Positions 27,229 through 35,713 of a stretch of 64,000 nucleotides of DNA are shown here, in pieces. Under the pieces are notes generated by a model that ran no database searches, was not told the DNA's origin, and saw only the letters and a list, made by a program, of their open reading frames with translations. Numbering within the stretch: position 1 is the first letter of the stretch; every line of letters begins with the position of its first letter. A program made the translations under genes and the position numbers. Source of the stretch: Roseovarius sp. ZX-A-9 (GTDB lineage Bacteria; Pseudomonadota; Alphaproteobacteria; Rhodobacterales; Rhodobacteraceae); the NCBI RefSeq assembly GCF_028369135.1, contig NZ_JAPWHW010000001.1, positions 310,001 to 374,000 of the forward strand, in the 5' to 3' direction.

Positions 27229-29025
27229 TCAGTTCAGCAAAGAGGTGATGTTGCGCACCGCGGCGCGACGGTTTGCGCGTTCGGCCGTGAGCGAGCGTAT
27301 TTTCAGATCGCTCTCACCATAGCCCTGGGTGATCAGGTTCTGCGGCGGCACGTCAAAATACTCGGTTAGCGCCAGCGCCACTGTCTCTGCACGCCGATCC
27401 GAGAGCGCAAGATTGTATCCGGCAGCACCAACCGCGTCCGTGTGGCCCTCGATCAGGAACATCGCACTTGGGTTCTCCTCGATGATCCGCCGCATTGACC
27501 CGCCCAGATCGGCCAGCGCCTGTGCCTGGCTCGGTTGGATCGCGGCAGAGCCGGTGGCGAAGGTGATCGCATCAAGTTCGACCTGTGGCGCCAGCGCGCG
27601 GACGCGTTTGTAGTCGCGCACCTGCCGCAGCGAAAACCGGCGATCGACATCGGCAAACATCACCTCTTGCAGCGCCTTTTGCAGCGCGGCCTCATCATTC
27701 ATCGCGACCTCGGCTTGCCGTGCAGCGATGGCTTCAAGCGATGGCAGGCGGTCGAAATCAACCGGCTCGGCCTCTTGGGTGTCGTCGAACAGCACAAATT
27801 CCTTGCCGTCAGAGGCGCGGATGCGCGTGCGCCGCAGTACGGTGCCGTCGCTGGCGCGGACCGTCACGATCTGGCTGCCGTCGTTGTAGGCAACCGTGGT
27901 CCGGGTTGATCCGTCGCGAAAGGTCTGCGTGCTGACCTCGGCGCCAGGGCGGTTCAGGATCTGGTCATCGTTCTTGAGCACACGCAATTCGCCATCGCGC
28001 TCGACCACGACACGATCGCCCGAGTTCGATACCACGCGGTCGCCGTTGGCCAGTATCGTGCCGACGACAGCGGCGCCCAGACCAAGAAGCAGGGCTTTTT
28101 CAAAATTCGACAGCCCCTTGTCCTTGCCGGGGGTGGCGGCAGCGGTGGTGGCAGCCTGCGCATCGCCGGTCACGCCGGTGGCAAAATCCTCGTCGCTACT
28201 ACGCACATCATCTTCGGTGACGGTCTGGGTTTCAACTTCTGCCGCAGCCTCGCCTTCGGCAGTCGCCTCCGCTGCCGAGGTCGATTGCGCCTCGCGTTGT
28301 TGCGCGCGTTCCTGACGCTCGGTATCGGTCAGTTGCGCGGCGCTCGCCTCTCCGGCGCCTTCGGATTCCGCGCTGCTGGCCACATCGGCTTGGGGATCGC
28401 TCTGCGCGGCTGCTTCGGCCTGAACTTCGGCGGCCTCAGCCGGTTCATCGTCATTTTCTCCGGTATTCGGCTCAGTCTCGGCCTGCGTTTCTGCGGCTTG
28501 CTCGGTCGCGGCCTGAACATCAGTTTCGGTTGCAGCACCGGCAGGCTCCGCTGGCTCTGCCTGCGTAGCAACGGCGGCAGCGTCGTCGGCAGCAGCATTG
28601 TCGGCGGCTGCCTGAGCTTCTGCGGCAGCAGCAGCTTGTGCCTCGACGGCAGCAGCCTCATCAGCGGCCGTCTTGTCGGCTACAGCCTTTGCTTCCGCAG
28701 CAGCGGCGGCCTCATCTGCAGCAGCTTGCGCTTCGGCGGCGGCGGCCTGATCGGCGGCGGCTTGTGCCTCGGCTGCGGCGGCCTCATCAGCGGCGTTCTT
28801 TGCTTCATCAGCGGCGGCCTGTTCGGCGGCCTCTACTTCTGCGGCAACCTTTTCTGCCGCGTTCTCGGCCTCTTGCGCCAGTTCGGCGGCGGTCTGCGCC
28901 AGATCGTCCGCACCGGTCGCCTCGACCGCGCCATCAATGGTGACCTGCGCGAGGCCGGGTAGCGGCTGCATCAGGCTCAGGCACAAGACCGCTGCGGTGG
29001 ATGATTTCAAGCCGGAGATGTTCAT
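27229..29025 (-). CDS. OmpA-domain outer-membrane/periplasmic protein with long Ala/Glu-rich region
   Basis: 598-aa exported protein. Signal peptide about 1-26 (cut after GLAQ). Residues about 40-290 are an Ala/Glu/Gln-rich, probably helical or disordered spacer with repeats built on EAQAAAD and ADEAAAA. A hydrophobic glycine-rich segment lies at about 305-325 (LLLGLGAAVVGTILANG). Beta-rich repeats follow, and a C-terminal OmpA/MotB peptidoglycan-binding domain occupies about 480-590 (ITFATGSAAIQPSQ, IEGHTDAVGAAGYN, LSDRRAETVA). It probably tethers or spans the periplasm to the cell wall. Separated from fdhA by a bidirectional terminator. Confidence 0.9.
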   Translation of the reverse strand: MNISGLKSSTAAVLCLSLMQPLPGLAQVTIDGAVEATGADDLAQTAAELAQEAENAAEKVAAEVEAAEQAAADEAKNAADEAAAAEAQAAADQAAAAEAQAAADEAAAAAEAKAVADKTAADEAAAVEAQAAAAAEAQAAADNAAADDAAAVATQAEPAEPAGAATETDVQAATEQAAETQAETEPNTGENDDEPAEAAEVQAEAAAQSDPQADVASSAESEGAGEASAAQLTDTERQERAQQREAQSTSAAEATAEGEAAAEVETQTVTEDDVRSSDEDFATGVTGDAQAATTAAATPGKDKGLSNFEKALLLGLGAAVVGTILANGDRVVSNSGDRVVVERDGELRVLKNDDQILNRPGAEVSTQTFRDGSTRTTVAYNDGSQIVTVRASDGTVLRRTRIRASDGKEFVLFDDTQEAEPVDFDRLPSLEAIAARQAEVAMNDEAALQKALQEVMFADVDRRFSLRQVRDYKRVRALAPQVELDAITFATGSAAIQPSQAQALADLGGSMRRIIEENPSAMFLIEGHTDAVGAAGYNLALSDRRAETVALALTEYFDVPPQNLITQGYGESDLKIRSLTAERANRRAAVRNITSLLN

Positions 29026-29051
29026 GCAAACCCCTGTTCATGACTGTGGCC

Positions 29052-29066
29052 CTGACGGACCGTCAG
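29052..29066. promoter_or_regulatory. Perfect odd palindrome in a divergent promoter region
   Basis: CTGACGG, A, CCGTCAG lies 26 bp upstream of the OmpA-family ATG and 166 bp upstream of the SGNH gene. It has the size of a dimer-bound operator. The regulator is unknown. The rest of 29026-29231 shows no gene. Confidence 0.35.
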
Positions 29067-29231
29067 CAATACGACGCGAAAGCCCCGCCATTTGTTCCGC
29101 CGCATTCGCGAATGTCGACCCGGGTGGCGGCCTTTCGCCGACCCAACGCCGATATTGCCCGGCGGCGGTGTTTCTACCATCATGTATAGCACAGACGCCC
29201 GGCGTGCGGGCGCGGCACGTCGAGGGGCGCT

Positions 29232-30485
29232 ATGGACAGACCCGGCACAAGATACCGCCGCATCGCCATCGCCGTTGCGGTCCTGCTGGCAGCGGGCAGC
29301 ATTGCCGTGCTCATCGTCTCTGCGTCCGAAATTGCCTCCGAGGATATGCTCTTTGGCCTCTGGCGGCTGCGGCACATGATTGTCGCGGCGGGGCTGATGC
29401 TCATCGCTGTTGCGCTGCTTTGCCTCTCGGCCGGGCGCGGCGCATGGCTGGGGTTCTGGGTCAGCGTGATCCCCGTGGGCCTTTTGCTGGTGGTGATGGA
29501 ACTCGCCGGGCGCGCAGGGCTGGTGGATTGGGCAGCATTGCTCAGCCCGCAACCCGCAGAAGGCCAAACAGTGGGTTGGACCCTGCGCCCGGAGATCAAC
29601 GTGCAGGGCCAGACAGGGCAGGATATTGCCGCGCGCCTGGGTCTGCCGCATGATCCGATCCCGTTCGAATTTCAGACCGACTCTTACGGGTTCCGCAACG
29701 GCGATGAAGCGACCGGAGACATCATCTTTCTGGGCGATTCCATCGTTCTGGGTGCCGCTGTGCCGATGGCCGAAACCATCACCGAAGTGGTCGAAGACGC
29801 GCTGGGCCGGCCTGTGATGCAGGCGGCGCTTCTGGGGCTGTCGATCCAGGGTCAGCACGACATGCTGCGCGAGTCTGGCCTGCCTCTGGCGGGCAAGACG
29901 GTGGTGCAATTCTTGTTCGAGGGGAATGACCTGCACGATTCCCACGCCTATCGCAATCAGAGCGCAAAATCCGCGCCCGATGCTGCGGGCCGGGCGTCGC
30001 TCGGCCGGTTGGTCTGGGACAGGCTGGTCACGCTGTCCAACCCGCCCGCGCCCTTTTACACCTGCCGCATCGGCGATCAGACCGTTGCGTTTCTCTGGAC
30101 CCGGCGCTCTTTCGTCGGGGTCGAAGGTGAAGTGGCGGAAATCACCAAGGCAATCAGCACGTTCCGCGAGGAGTTACGCCGCGAGGGCGCAGATTACGCG
30201 CTGGTCCTTGTGCCAACCAAATACCGCGTGCTGGAGCAGCAATGCGCCTTTCCGCCCGGCAGCCCGATTGCCGATCCCACCGCCAACCTCTCGGCGCTGC
30301 CCGCCGAGCTAAGCCGGTTCGCCGAGGCGGAGTCTGTCAGGTTCATCGACCTGACACCGCCGCTGATAGCGGCGGCGCAGCAGGGCAAGCTGCCTTGGTT
30401 CTGGGGCGACACGCACTGGAACAGCACCGGCCACGCGGTGGCCGGGAAACGGATCGCGGACTGGCTGTCAGATTGGGACGGATAA
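29232..30485 (+). CDS. Membrane-anchored SGNH/GDSL hydrolase-like protein (AlgX-like fold)
   Basis: 417-aa protein with three N-terminal membrane helices (about 11-30, 48-66, 73-92) and a C-terminal SGNH domain outside the membrane. Block I is FLGDSIVLG (about 175-183, Ser nucleophile), and block V is GDTHWNSTGH (about 393-402), the DxxH pair seen in AlgX/AlgJ-type O-acetyltransferases. Possible role in acylation or deacylation of a cell-surface glycan. GAGGGGC precedes the ATG. No polysaccharide operon surrounds it. Confidence 0.75.
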   Translation: MDRPGTRYRRIAIAVAVLLAAGSIAVLIVSASEIASEDMLFGLWRLRHMIVAAGLMLIAVALLCLSAGRGAWLGFWVSVIPVGLLLVVMELAGRAGLVDWAALLSPQPAEGQTVGWTLRPEINVQGQTGQDIAARLGLPHDPIPFEFQTDSYGFRNGDEATGDIIFLGDSIVLGAAVPMAETITEVVEDALGRPVMQAALLGLSIQGQHDMLRESGLPLAGKTVVQFLFEGNDLHDSHAYRNQSAKSAPDAAGRASLGRLVWDRLVTLSNPPAPFYTCRIGDQTVAFLWTRRSFVGVEGEVAEITKAISTFREELRREGADYALVLVPTKYRVLEQQCAFPPGSPIADPTANLSALPAELSRFAEAESVRFIDLTPPLIAAAQQGKLPWFWGDTHWNSTGHAVAGKRIADWLSDWDG

Positions 30486-30995
30486 GGCGATATTTGGCCA
30501 TCACGGCGGCGCGCAACGCGGTCATGCCGAAATGTGCCAGGAGATCATGGACCGTTTCGATGCCGCCATGCCCCGCGCGCGGGAGCTGCTGAAAGCCGGG
30601 AAGCCCGCCGCATGAGCGAGCGGATCGCGCCCAAATCGCTACTGGCCGTTCCCGGCGGCACCTACGCCATGAGCAAACACCGCCGGGGCATTTTACCCTA
30701 GCGGAACGGACAAAGATTGCGCGCGGACTGTCGCAGCATTTGCCGCCAGCCACAGGCAACGGAATGATCAAAAATCGTTTCGGGATGTGAGTATTCTTGC
30801 CGCCGGGATTGAGTGACGCGGTTCAGCCTCAGACATAAGGTGAATATCTCTGCATAAAATGTTAACGCCCTAAATTAGCGGATAAATTATTGCATTTACT
30901 TCTTGGCCCTACCCATTAGATTATTGCTCGGACAGTGCGCCAAACCCGTGCACGCGGGTTTGAGACTCAGAAAATGATCATAGGATGGGGCCGAC
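30486..30995. other. Gene-poor 510-bp gap with possible coding remnants and the liv leader
   Basis: Directly after the SGNH stop, an open + frame without start reads about 43 codons to a TGA at about 30615 (ending DRFDAAMPRARELLKAGKPAA or similar), overlapped by an ATGA-linked 29-codon frame ending at about 30701. The ATGA linkage looks like the degraded ends of two former operon genes, but I cannot name them. From about 30790 the DNA becomes AT-rich and probably holds the promoter of the liv operon. Confidence 0.3.
30941..30962. promoter_or_regulatory. Inverted repeat in the liv operon leader
   Basis: CAAACCCG and CGGGTTTG flank a 6-nt loop (TGCACG) and end 33 bp before the first ATG. The centre CGTGCACG is itself palindromic. 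It could be an operator or a leader hairpin controlling the transporter operon. Confidence 0.4.
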
Positions 30996-31745
30996 ATGAG
31001 TATTGCGTTGGAGGCACGCGGACTCACCAAAGAGTTTAAAGGCTTCGTTGCCGTCAAGGACGTCAACTTGTCGGTGGAGCAAGGCACGATTCACGCCCTG
31101 ATCGGCCCCAACGGCGCTGGCAAGACAACGTGTTTCAACCTGCTGACAAAGTTTCTGCAACCCACACGCGGCTCGATCGTTTACGACGGCCGCGACATTA
31201 CCGGAATGTCGCCAGCCGGGATCGCTCGACTGGGCATGGTGCGCTCTTTCCAGATCTCAGCGGTGTTTCCCGATCTCAGCGTATTGCAGAACGTGCGCGT
31301 GGCGCTACAGCGCAGGCGCGGTGACAGCTATGATTTCTGGCGTTCGGAAAAGACCCTGCGCCGCTTTGATGAAGATGCGCGCGCGCATATCGACGAGGTC
31401 GGATTGTCGGAATTCGTCGATCATCGCGCCGCAGAACTGTCCTATGGCCGCAAACGCGCGCTGGAGATTGCGGCGACGCTGGCGCTTGACCCCAAGATGC
31501 TGTTGCTGGATGAGCCGATGGCGGGCATGGCTCAGGAAGACGTCGAGCGGATTTCGGCATTGATCCTGAAGGTGGCCAAGGGCCGGACAATCCTGATGGT
31601 GGAACACAACCTTTCCGTTGTTGCCAACCTTTCCGACCGGATCACGGTTCTGGCACGAGGGGAAATCCTGGCCGAGGGGGATTATGAAACAGTTTCGAAG
31701 GCCCCGGAGGTGATCGAGGCGTATATCGGAGCCACAGATGAGTGA
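30996..31745 (+). CDS. Branched-chain amino-acid-type ABC transporter ATPase (LivG-like)
   Basis: 249-aa ABC ATPase. Walker A GPNGAGKTT at about 36-44, signature ELSYGRKRALEIA (modified LSGG) at about 148-160, Walker B MLLLDEPMAGM at about 168-178, and H-loop VEHNLSVV. The LSYG signature and length are typical of LivG. AGGATGGGG precedes the ATG. First gene of a livGFKHM-type operon; the last 8 bases overlap the LivF gene. Confidence 0.92.
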   Translation: MSIALEARGLTKEFKGFVAVKDVNLSVEQGTIHALIGPNGAGKTTCFNLLTKFLQPTRGSIVYDGRDITGMSPAGIARLGMVRSFQISAVFPDLSVLQNVRVALQRRRGDSYDFWRSEKTLRRFDEDARAHIDEVGLSEFVDHRAAELSYGRKRALEIAATLALDPKMLLLDEPMAGMAQEDVERISALILKVAKGRTILMVEHNLSVVANLSDRITVLARGEILAEGDYETVSKAPEVIEAYIGATDE

Positions 31746-32457
31746 TGTCGATAACAACAAGGCGTTGCTGCGCGTCGCGGATTTGCACGGCTGGTATGGC
31801 GAGAGCCATGTCCTGCACGGTGTCAATTTCCATGTGAATGAGGGCGAGGTCGTCACCTTGCTGGGGCGCAATGGCGCTGGCAAGACATCGACGCTGCTGG
31901 CGATCATGGGAATGCTGCCCAAGCGCCGCGGCTCCATCATCTTCAACGGCACCGACGTCATCGCGATGCAGTCGCGCCACATCGCGCGCCTGGGGATTGC
32001 GATCTGCCCCGAGGAACGCGGCATTTTCGCGTCTCTTAACGTGGATGAAAACCTGATGTTGCCGCCACGCATCCAGAAGGGCGGCATGGAGGTCGAGCGG
32101 ATCTACGATCTGTTCCCCAACCTCAAGGAACGGCGGCGCAGCCAGGGCACGAAACTGTCGGGCGGTGAGCAGCAGATGCTGGCGATTGCGCGGATCTTGC
32201 GCACAGGTGCCAAGTTCCTGCTGCTCGATGAACCGACCGAGGGTTTGGCCCCTGTCATCGTTCAGCAGATTGGCCGCACGATCGGCGAGCTGAAAAAGGA
32301 AGGCTTCACGATCATTCTGGTCGAGCAGAATTTCCGCTTCGCGGCCTCTGTGGCGGATCGTCACTACGTCGTCGAACAGGGTCGGGTGATCGACATGATC
32401 CCTAACGCCGACCTGCAAGACAACATGGATAAACTGCACGGCTATCTGGGCGTGTAA
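31738..32457 (+). CDS. Branched-chain amino-acid-type ABC transporter ATPase (LivF-like)
   Basis: 239-aa ABC ATPase. Walker A GRNGAGKTS at about 42-50, signature KLSGGEQQMLAIARIL at about 138-153, Walker B FLLLDEPTEGLAP at about 160-172, and H-loop VEQNF. Matches LivF in length and in the EGLAP switch. It overlaps the LivG stop by 8 bases. With LivG it would form the ATPase heterodimer. Confidence 0.92.
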   Translation: MSDVDNNKALLRVADLHGWYGESHVLHGVNFHVNEGEVVTLLGRNGAGKTSTLLAIMGMLPKRRGSIIFNGTDVIAMQSRHIARLGIAICPEERGIFASLNVDENLMLPPRIQKGGMEVERIYDLFPNLKERRRSQGTKLSGGEQQMLAIARILRTGAKFLLLDEPTEGLAPVIVQQIGRTIGELKKEGFTIILVEQNFRFAASVADRHYVVEQGRVIDMIPNADLQDNMDKLHGYLGV

Positions 32458-32505
32458 TGATCGGTAACCGGCGCAAACTGTGCCAATTTGAAGAGGAGAA
32501 GCGAA

Positions 32506-33705
32506 ATGATGAAGAAACTTTCCATGGCGACTGCGCTGTGTGCGCTGACCGCCGGGGCAGGCTTTGCCCAAGGGATCGACGTCAAACTGGGCGTTCTCAA
32601 TGACCGTTCGGGCACCTATGCTGACCTGTCCGGCGAGGGGTCTGCCGTGGCCACGCGCATGGCAGTCGAGGATTTCGGCGCTGCCGAAAAGGGAATAAAC
32701 GTCGAAGTGATCTCGGCTGACCACCAGAACAAGCCCGATGTCGGATCGAACATCGCGCGCCAGTGGTATGACGTGGACGGGGTGAATGCCATCATCGACG
32801 TGCCGACCTCTTCGGTGGCACTGGCCGTGGCCGACATCACCGCAGAAGCCAATGGTGTGCTGTTGGATTCGGGCGCCGGATCGACCAGCCTGACTCGCGA
32901 CCAATGCCAGCCGACGACCGTACACTGGACCTATGACACCGCCGCACTCGCCAATGGCACCGGCGGCGCGGTAACCAAGGCCGGCGGCAAGAAATGGTTC
33001 TTTCTGACTGCGGATTACGCCTTTGGCCACTCGCTGGAAGAAAACACGATGGCCGTGGTCAAGGATAACGGCGGCGAAGTCGTGGGCAATGTGCGCCACC
33101 CGTTCCCATCGCAGGATTTCTCGTCCTACCTGCTGCAGGCACAGGGCAGTGGCGCTGACGTCATCGGTCTGGCCAATGCTGGCGGCGACACCGTCAACGC
33201 GATCAAGCAGGCATCCGAGTTCGGCATCACCCAAGCGGGGCAATCATTGGCCGCGCTCCTGATGTTCGTCACCGATGTGCACTCGCTGGGTGCCGAAACG
33301 GCGCAGGGGCTGAACCTGACCGAAGCCTTCTACTGGGATCAGAACGACGCCACGCGCGAATGGTCGGCCCGGTTCGAGGAACAGATGGGCGCAAAACCCA
33401 CCATGGTGCATGCCGGTGCCTATTCGGCCACGATGGCCTACCTGGCCGCAGTCGAAGCGCTGGGTAGCGCCGAGGATGGCCGCGCCATCGTCGCCAAGAT
33501 GAAAGAGATGGAATTCGATGATCCGCTCTTTGGCAAAGTCACGGTGCGCGGTGACGGTCGTGCGATCCACGACATGTACCTGTTCGAAGTCAAGTCGCCC
33601 GACCAGTCGGAAGGCGAATGGGACCTCTACAACCAGATCTCCTCGATCAGTGGCGACGATGCGTTCCTGCCGATGCTGGAAGAGTGTGACTTCACCAAGA
33701 AGTAA
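32506..33705 (+). CDS. ABC transporter periplasmic substrate-binding protein (LivK-type)
   Basis: 399-aa type I periplasmic binding protein with signal peptide MKKLSMATALCALTAGAGFA. I use ATG 32506, with AGAGGAG 7 bases upstream; an earlier in-frame ATG at 32488 lacks a site. The sequence KLGVLNDRSGTYADLSGEG matches the LivJ/UrtA-like superfamily, which binds amino acids, amides, urea or aromatic acids. Cys residues near 132 and at the C-terminus could form a disulfide. The substrate is unknown; the neighbouring beta-oxidation genes leave a carboxylic acid as one option. Confidence 0.9.
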   Translation: MMKKLSMATALCALTAGAGFAQGIDVKLGVLNDRSGTYADLSGEGSAVATRMAVEDFGAAEKGINVEVISADHQNKPDVGSNIARQWYDVDGVNAIIDVPTSSVALAVADITAEANGVLLDSGAGSTSLTRDQCQPTTVHWTYDTAALANGTGGAVTKAGGKKWFFLTADYAFGHSLEENTMAVVKDNGGEVVGNVRHPFPSQDFSSYLLQAQGSGADVIGLANAGGDTVNAIKQASEFGITQAGQSLAALLMFVTDVHSLGAETAQGLNLTEAFYWDQNDATREWSARFEEQMGAKPTMVHAGAYSATMAYLAAVEALGSAEDGRAIVAKMKEMEFDDPLFGKVTVRGDGRAIHDMYLFEVKSPDQSEGEWDLYNQISSISGDDAFLPMLEECDFTKK

Positions 33706-33718
33706 CAGCGAAAACGCC

Positions 33719-33750
33719 GCCGCTTCCCGGGCATTGCCCCGGGAAGCGGC
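33719..33750 (+). terminator. Intra-operon hairpin after the binding-protein gene
   Basis: GCCGCTTCCCGGG (33719-33731) and CCCGGGAAGCGGC (33738-33750) form a perfect 13-bp stem without a following T run. Such hairpins protect the binding-protein mRNA and reduce permease expression in ABC operons. Confidence 0.7.
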
Positions 33751-33774
33751 ACTTAAACTCAACGGGGCAGTATC

Positions 33775-34665
33775 ATGTTCGAGCTTCTGGGAATTTCACC
33801 GCAGGTACTGATGGGCCAGCTCCTTTTGGGCCTCATCAACGGTGCATTCTATGCGATCCTTTCGCTGGGCCTGGCGGTGATCTTTGGCCTGCTCAACATC
33901 ATCAACTTTGCCCATGGCGCGCTCTACATGGCGGGTGCCTTCGTGGCGTGGATGCTGTTGAACTATGTCGGCATAGGCTATTGGCCCGCGCTGATCCTGT
34001 CGCCTCTGATCGTGGGGGCCTTCGGCATCCTGCTTGAGCGTACAATGATGTCGCGCCTCTACAAGCTGGATCACCTCTACGGGCTCTTGCTGACATTTGG
34101 TCTGGCACTGATCATTCAGGGCCTGTTTCGCAATTACTACGGCATCTCGGGCCTGCCCTATCAGATTCCGTCGCAGCTTTCGGGCGGGCAGAACCTCGGC
34201 TTCATGTTCCTACCCAATTATCGCGGCTGGGTTGTCGTGGCTTCCGTCGTGGTCTGCTTTGGCACATGGTTCATGATCGAGAAGACCCGGCTGGGCGCCT
34301 ATCTGCGCGCCGCCACCGAAAACCCCGCGCTTGTCGGGGCATTCGGGGTCAACGTGCCGCTGCTGATCACCCTGACCTACGGGTTCGGCGTCGGGCTGGC
34401 GGGATTTGCAGGCGTACTGGCCGCGCCGATCTACTCGGTCAACCCCAACATGGGGGCCGACCTTATCATCGTCGTCTTCGCTGTCGTGGTGATTGGCGGC
34501 ATGGGGTCGATACTGGGGGCGATCGTCACCGGCTACATGCTTGGCATCGTCGAAGGGCTGACGCGGGTGTTCTACCCCGAAGGATCCGCCGTGGTGATTT
34601 TCGTGATCATGGCGATCGTGTTGCTAATCAAGCCTGAGGGATTGTTCGGAAAGGAAGCTCGATGA
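33775..34665 (+). CDS. ABC transporter permease (LivH-like)
   Basis: 296-aa membrane protein with about eight helices. NGAFYAILSLGLAVIFGLLN near the N-terminus and the conserved cytoplasmic TRLGAYLRAATENPALVGAF loop, followed by GGMGSILGAIVTGY, are hallmarks of LivH. Stop overlaps the LivM ATG (ATGA). Confidence 0.93.
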   Translation: MFELLGISPQVLMGQLLLGLINGAFYAILSLGLAVIFGLLNIINFAHGALYMAGAFVAWMLLNYVGIGYWPALILSPLIVGAFGILLERTMMSRLYKLDHLYGLLLTFGLALIIQGLFRNYYGISGLPYQIPSQLSGGQNLGFMFLPNYRGWVVVASVVVCFGTWFMIEKTRLGAYLRAATENPALVGAFGVNVPLLITLTYGFGVGLAGFAGVLAAPIYSVNPNMGADLIIVVFAVVVIGGMGSILGAIVTGYMLGIVEGLTRVFYPEGSAVVIFVIMAIVLLIKPEGLFGKEAR

Positions 34666-35642
34666 GTATGCAGCAAACCGAGATTGCGGCCGCCTCACCC
34701 GCCGTGAACGATGCGGGAATGTCGCCGTTGCACAAGATGATCTTTCTTGTCCTGCTCGCCTTTCTGCTGGTCCTGCCATTCGTGGTCTATCCCGTCTTCG
34801 CGATGAAGATCATGTGCTTTGCCCTGTTCGCGGCGGCGTTCAACCTGCTGCTGGGCTTCGGTGGCTTGCTGTCGTTCGGCCATGCTGCCTATTTCGGCGG
34901 AGCCAGCTATGTGGCCGCCCACGCCGCCAAGGTCTGGGGCCTGACGCCCGAGCTTTCGGTCCTTTGTGGTGCCGCCGCAGCAGCATTTCTGGGGCTGGTC
35001 ATCGGGGCATTGTCGATCCGTCGGCAAGGCATCTATTTCGCGATGGTGACGCTGGCATTCGCCCAGATGGTCTATTTCTTTGCCTTGCAGGTTCCCTTTA
35101 CCGGCGGCGAGGACGGCATCCAGTCGGTGCCGCGCGGCAAGCTGTTCGGTCTGATCTCGCTCGAGAACAACATATCGCTCTACTTCTTCGTTCTGGCGCT
35201 GACCTTCGCCGGCATCCTGTTTCTCTATCGTGTCGTGCATTCGCCTTTCGGCCAGGTGCTCAAGGCGATCCGAGAGAATGAACCGCGCGCAATCTCGCTT
35301 GGGTACAACGTCAATCGCTACAAGCTGATTGTCTTTGTCCTGTCCGCGACTTTTGCGGGCCTCGCCGGAGCGATCAAAAGCCAGGTGTTCCAACTGGCGT
35401 CGCTCACAGACGTGCACTGGGCCATGTCTGGTGAGGTCGTGCTGATGACCCTGCTTGGCGGGATGGGTACGGTTTTTGGCCCACTGCTGGGGGCCGCGAT
35501 CATCGTGACGATGCAGAACTATCTTGCAACCTTCGGCGCGTGGGTGACCATCATCCAAGGGGTGATTTTCGTCATCGGCGTCCTGTTGTTCCGCGAAGGC
35601 ATCATTGGTGTGATCTCCCGTTGGCTGAAGCGCCCTCTCTGA
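34662..35642 (+). CDS. ABC transporter permease (LivM-like)
   Basis: 326-aa membrane protein with about nine helices. FNLLLGFGGLLSFGHAAYFG and the SPFGQVLKAIRENEPRAISL loop followed by GGMGTVFGPLLGA are typical of LivM. It starts inside the LivH stop. Last gene of the transporter operon; the 71-bp gap to the convergent patatin gene is GC-rich, with no clear terminator. Confidence 0.93.
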   Translation: MSMQQTEIAAASPAVNDAGMSPLHKMIFLVLLAFLLVLPFVVYPVFAMKIMCFALFAAAFNLLLGFGGLLSFGHAAYFGGASYVAAHAAKVWGLTPELSVLCGAAAAAFLGLVIGALSIRRQGIYFAMVTLAFAQMVYFFALQVPFTGGEDGIQSVPRGKLFGLISLENNISLYFFVLALTFAGILFLYRVVHSPFGQVLKAIRENEPRAISLGYNVNRYKLIVFVLSATFAGLAGAIKSQVFQLASLTDVHWAMSGEVVLMTLLGGMGTVFGPLLGAAIIVTMQNYLATFGAWVTIIQGVIFVIGVLLFREGIIGVISRWLKRPL

Positions 35643-35713
35643 GGCGCGGCGCCGGGGGATCATGACTTGGCCGGCAATCCGTCAGGCTGAGGGCAGCGTG
35701 CAATGGGAGCCGG

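Noticed and set aside
28560-28910. CRISPR-like or tandem DNA repeat array
   Set aside because: The repeats are degenerate codon-level repeats in an Ala/Glu-rich coding region with no constant spacer pattern.
31642-33243. 533-codon open frame on the - strand
   Set aside because: Antisense to the Liv ATPase and binding-protein genes; no domain.
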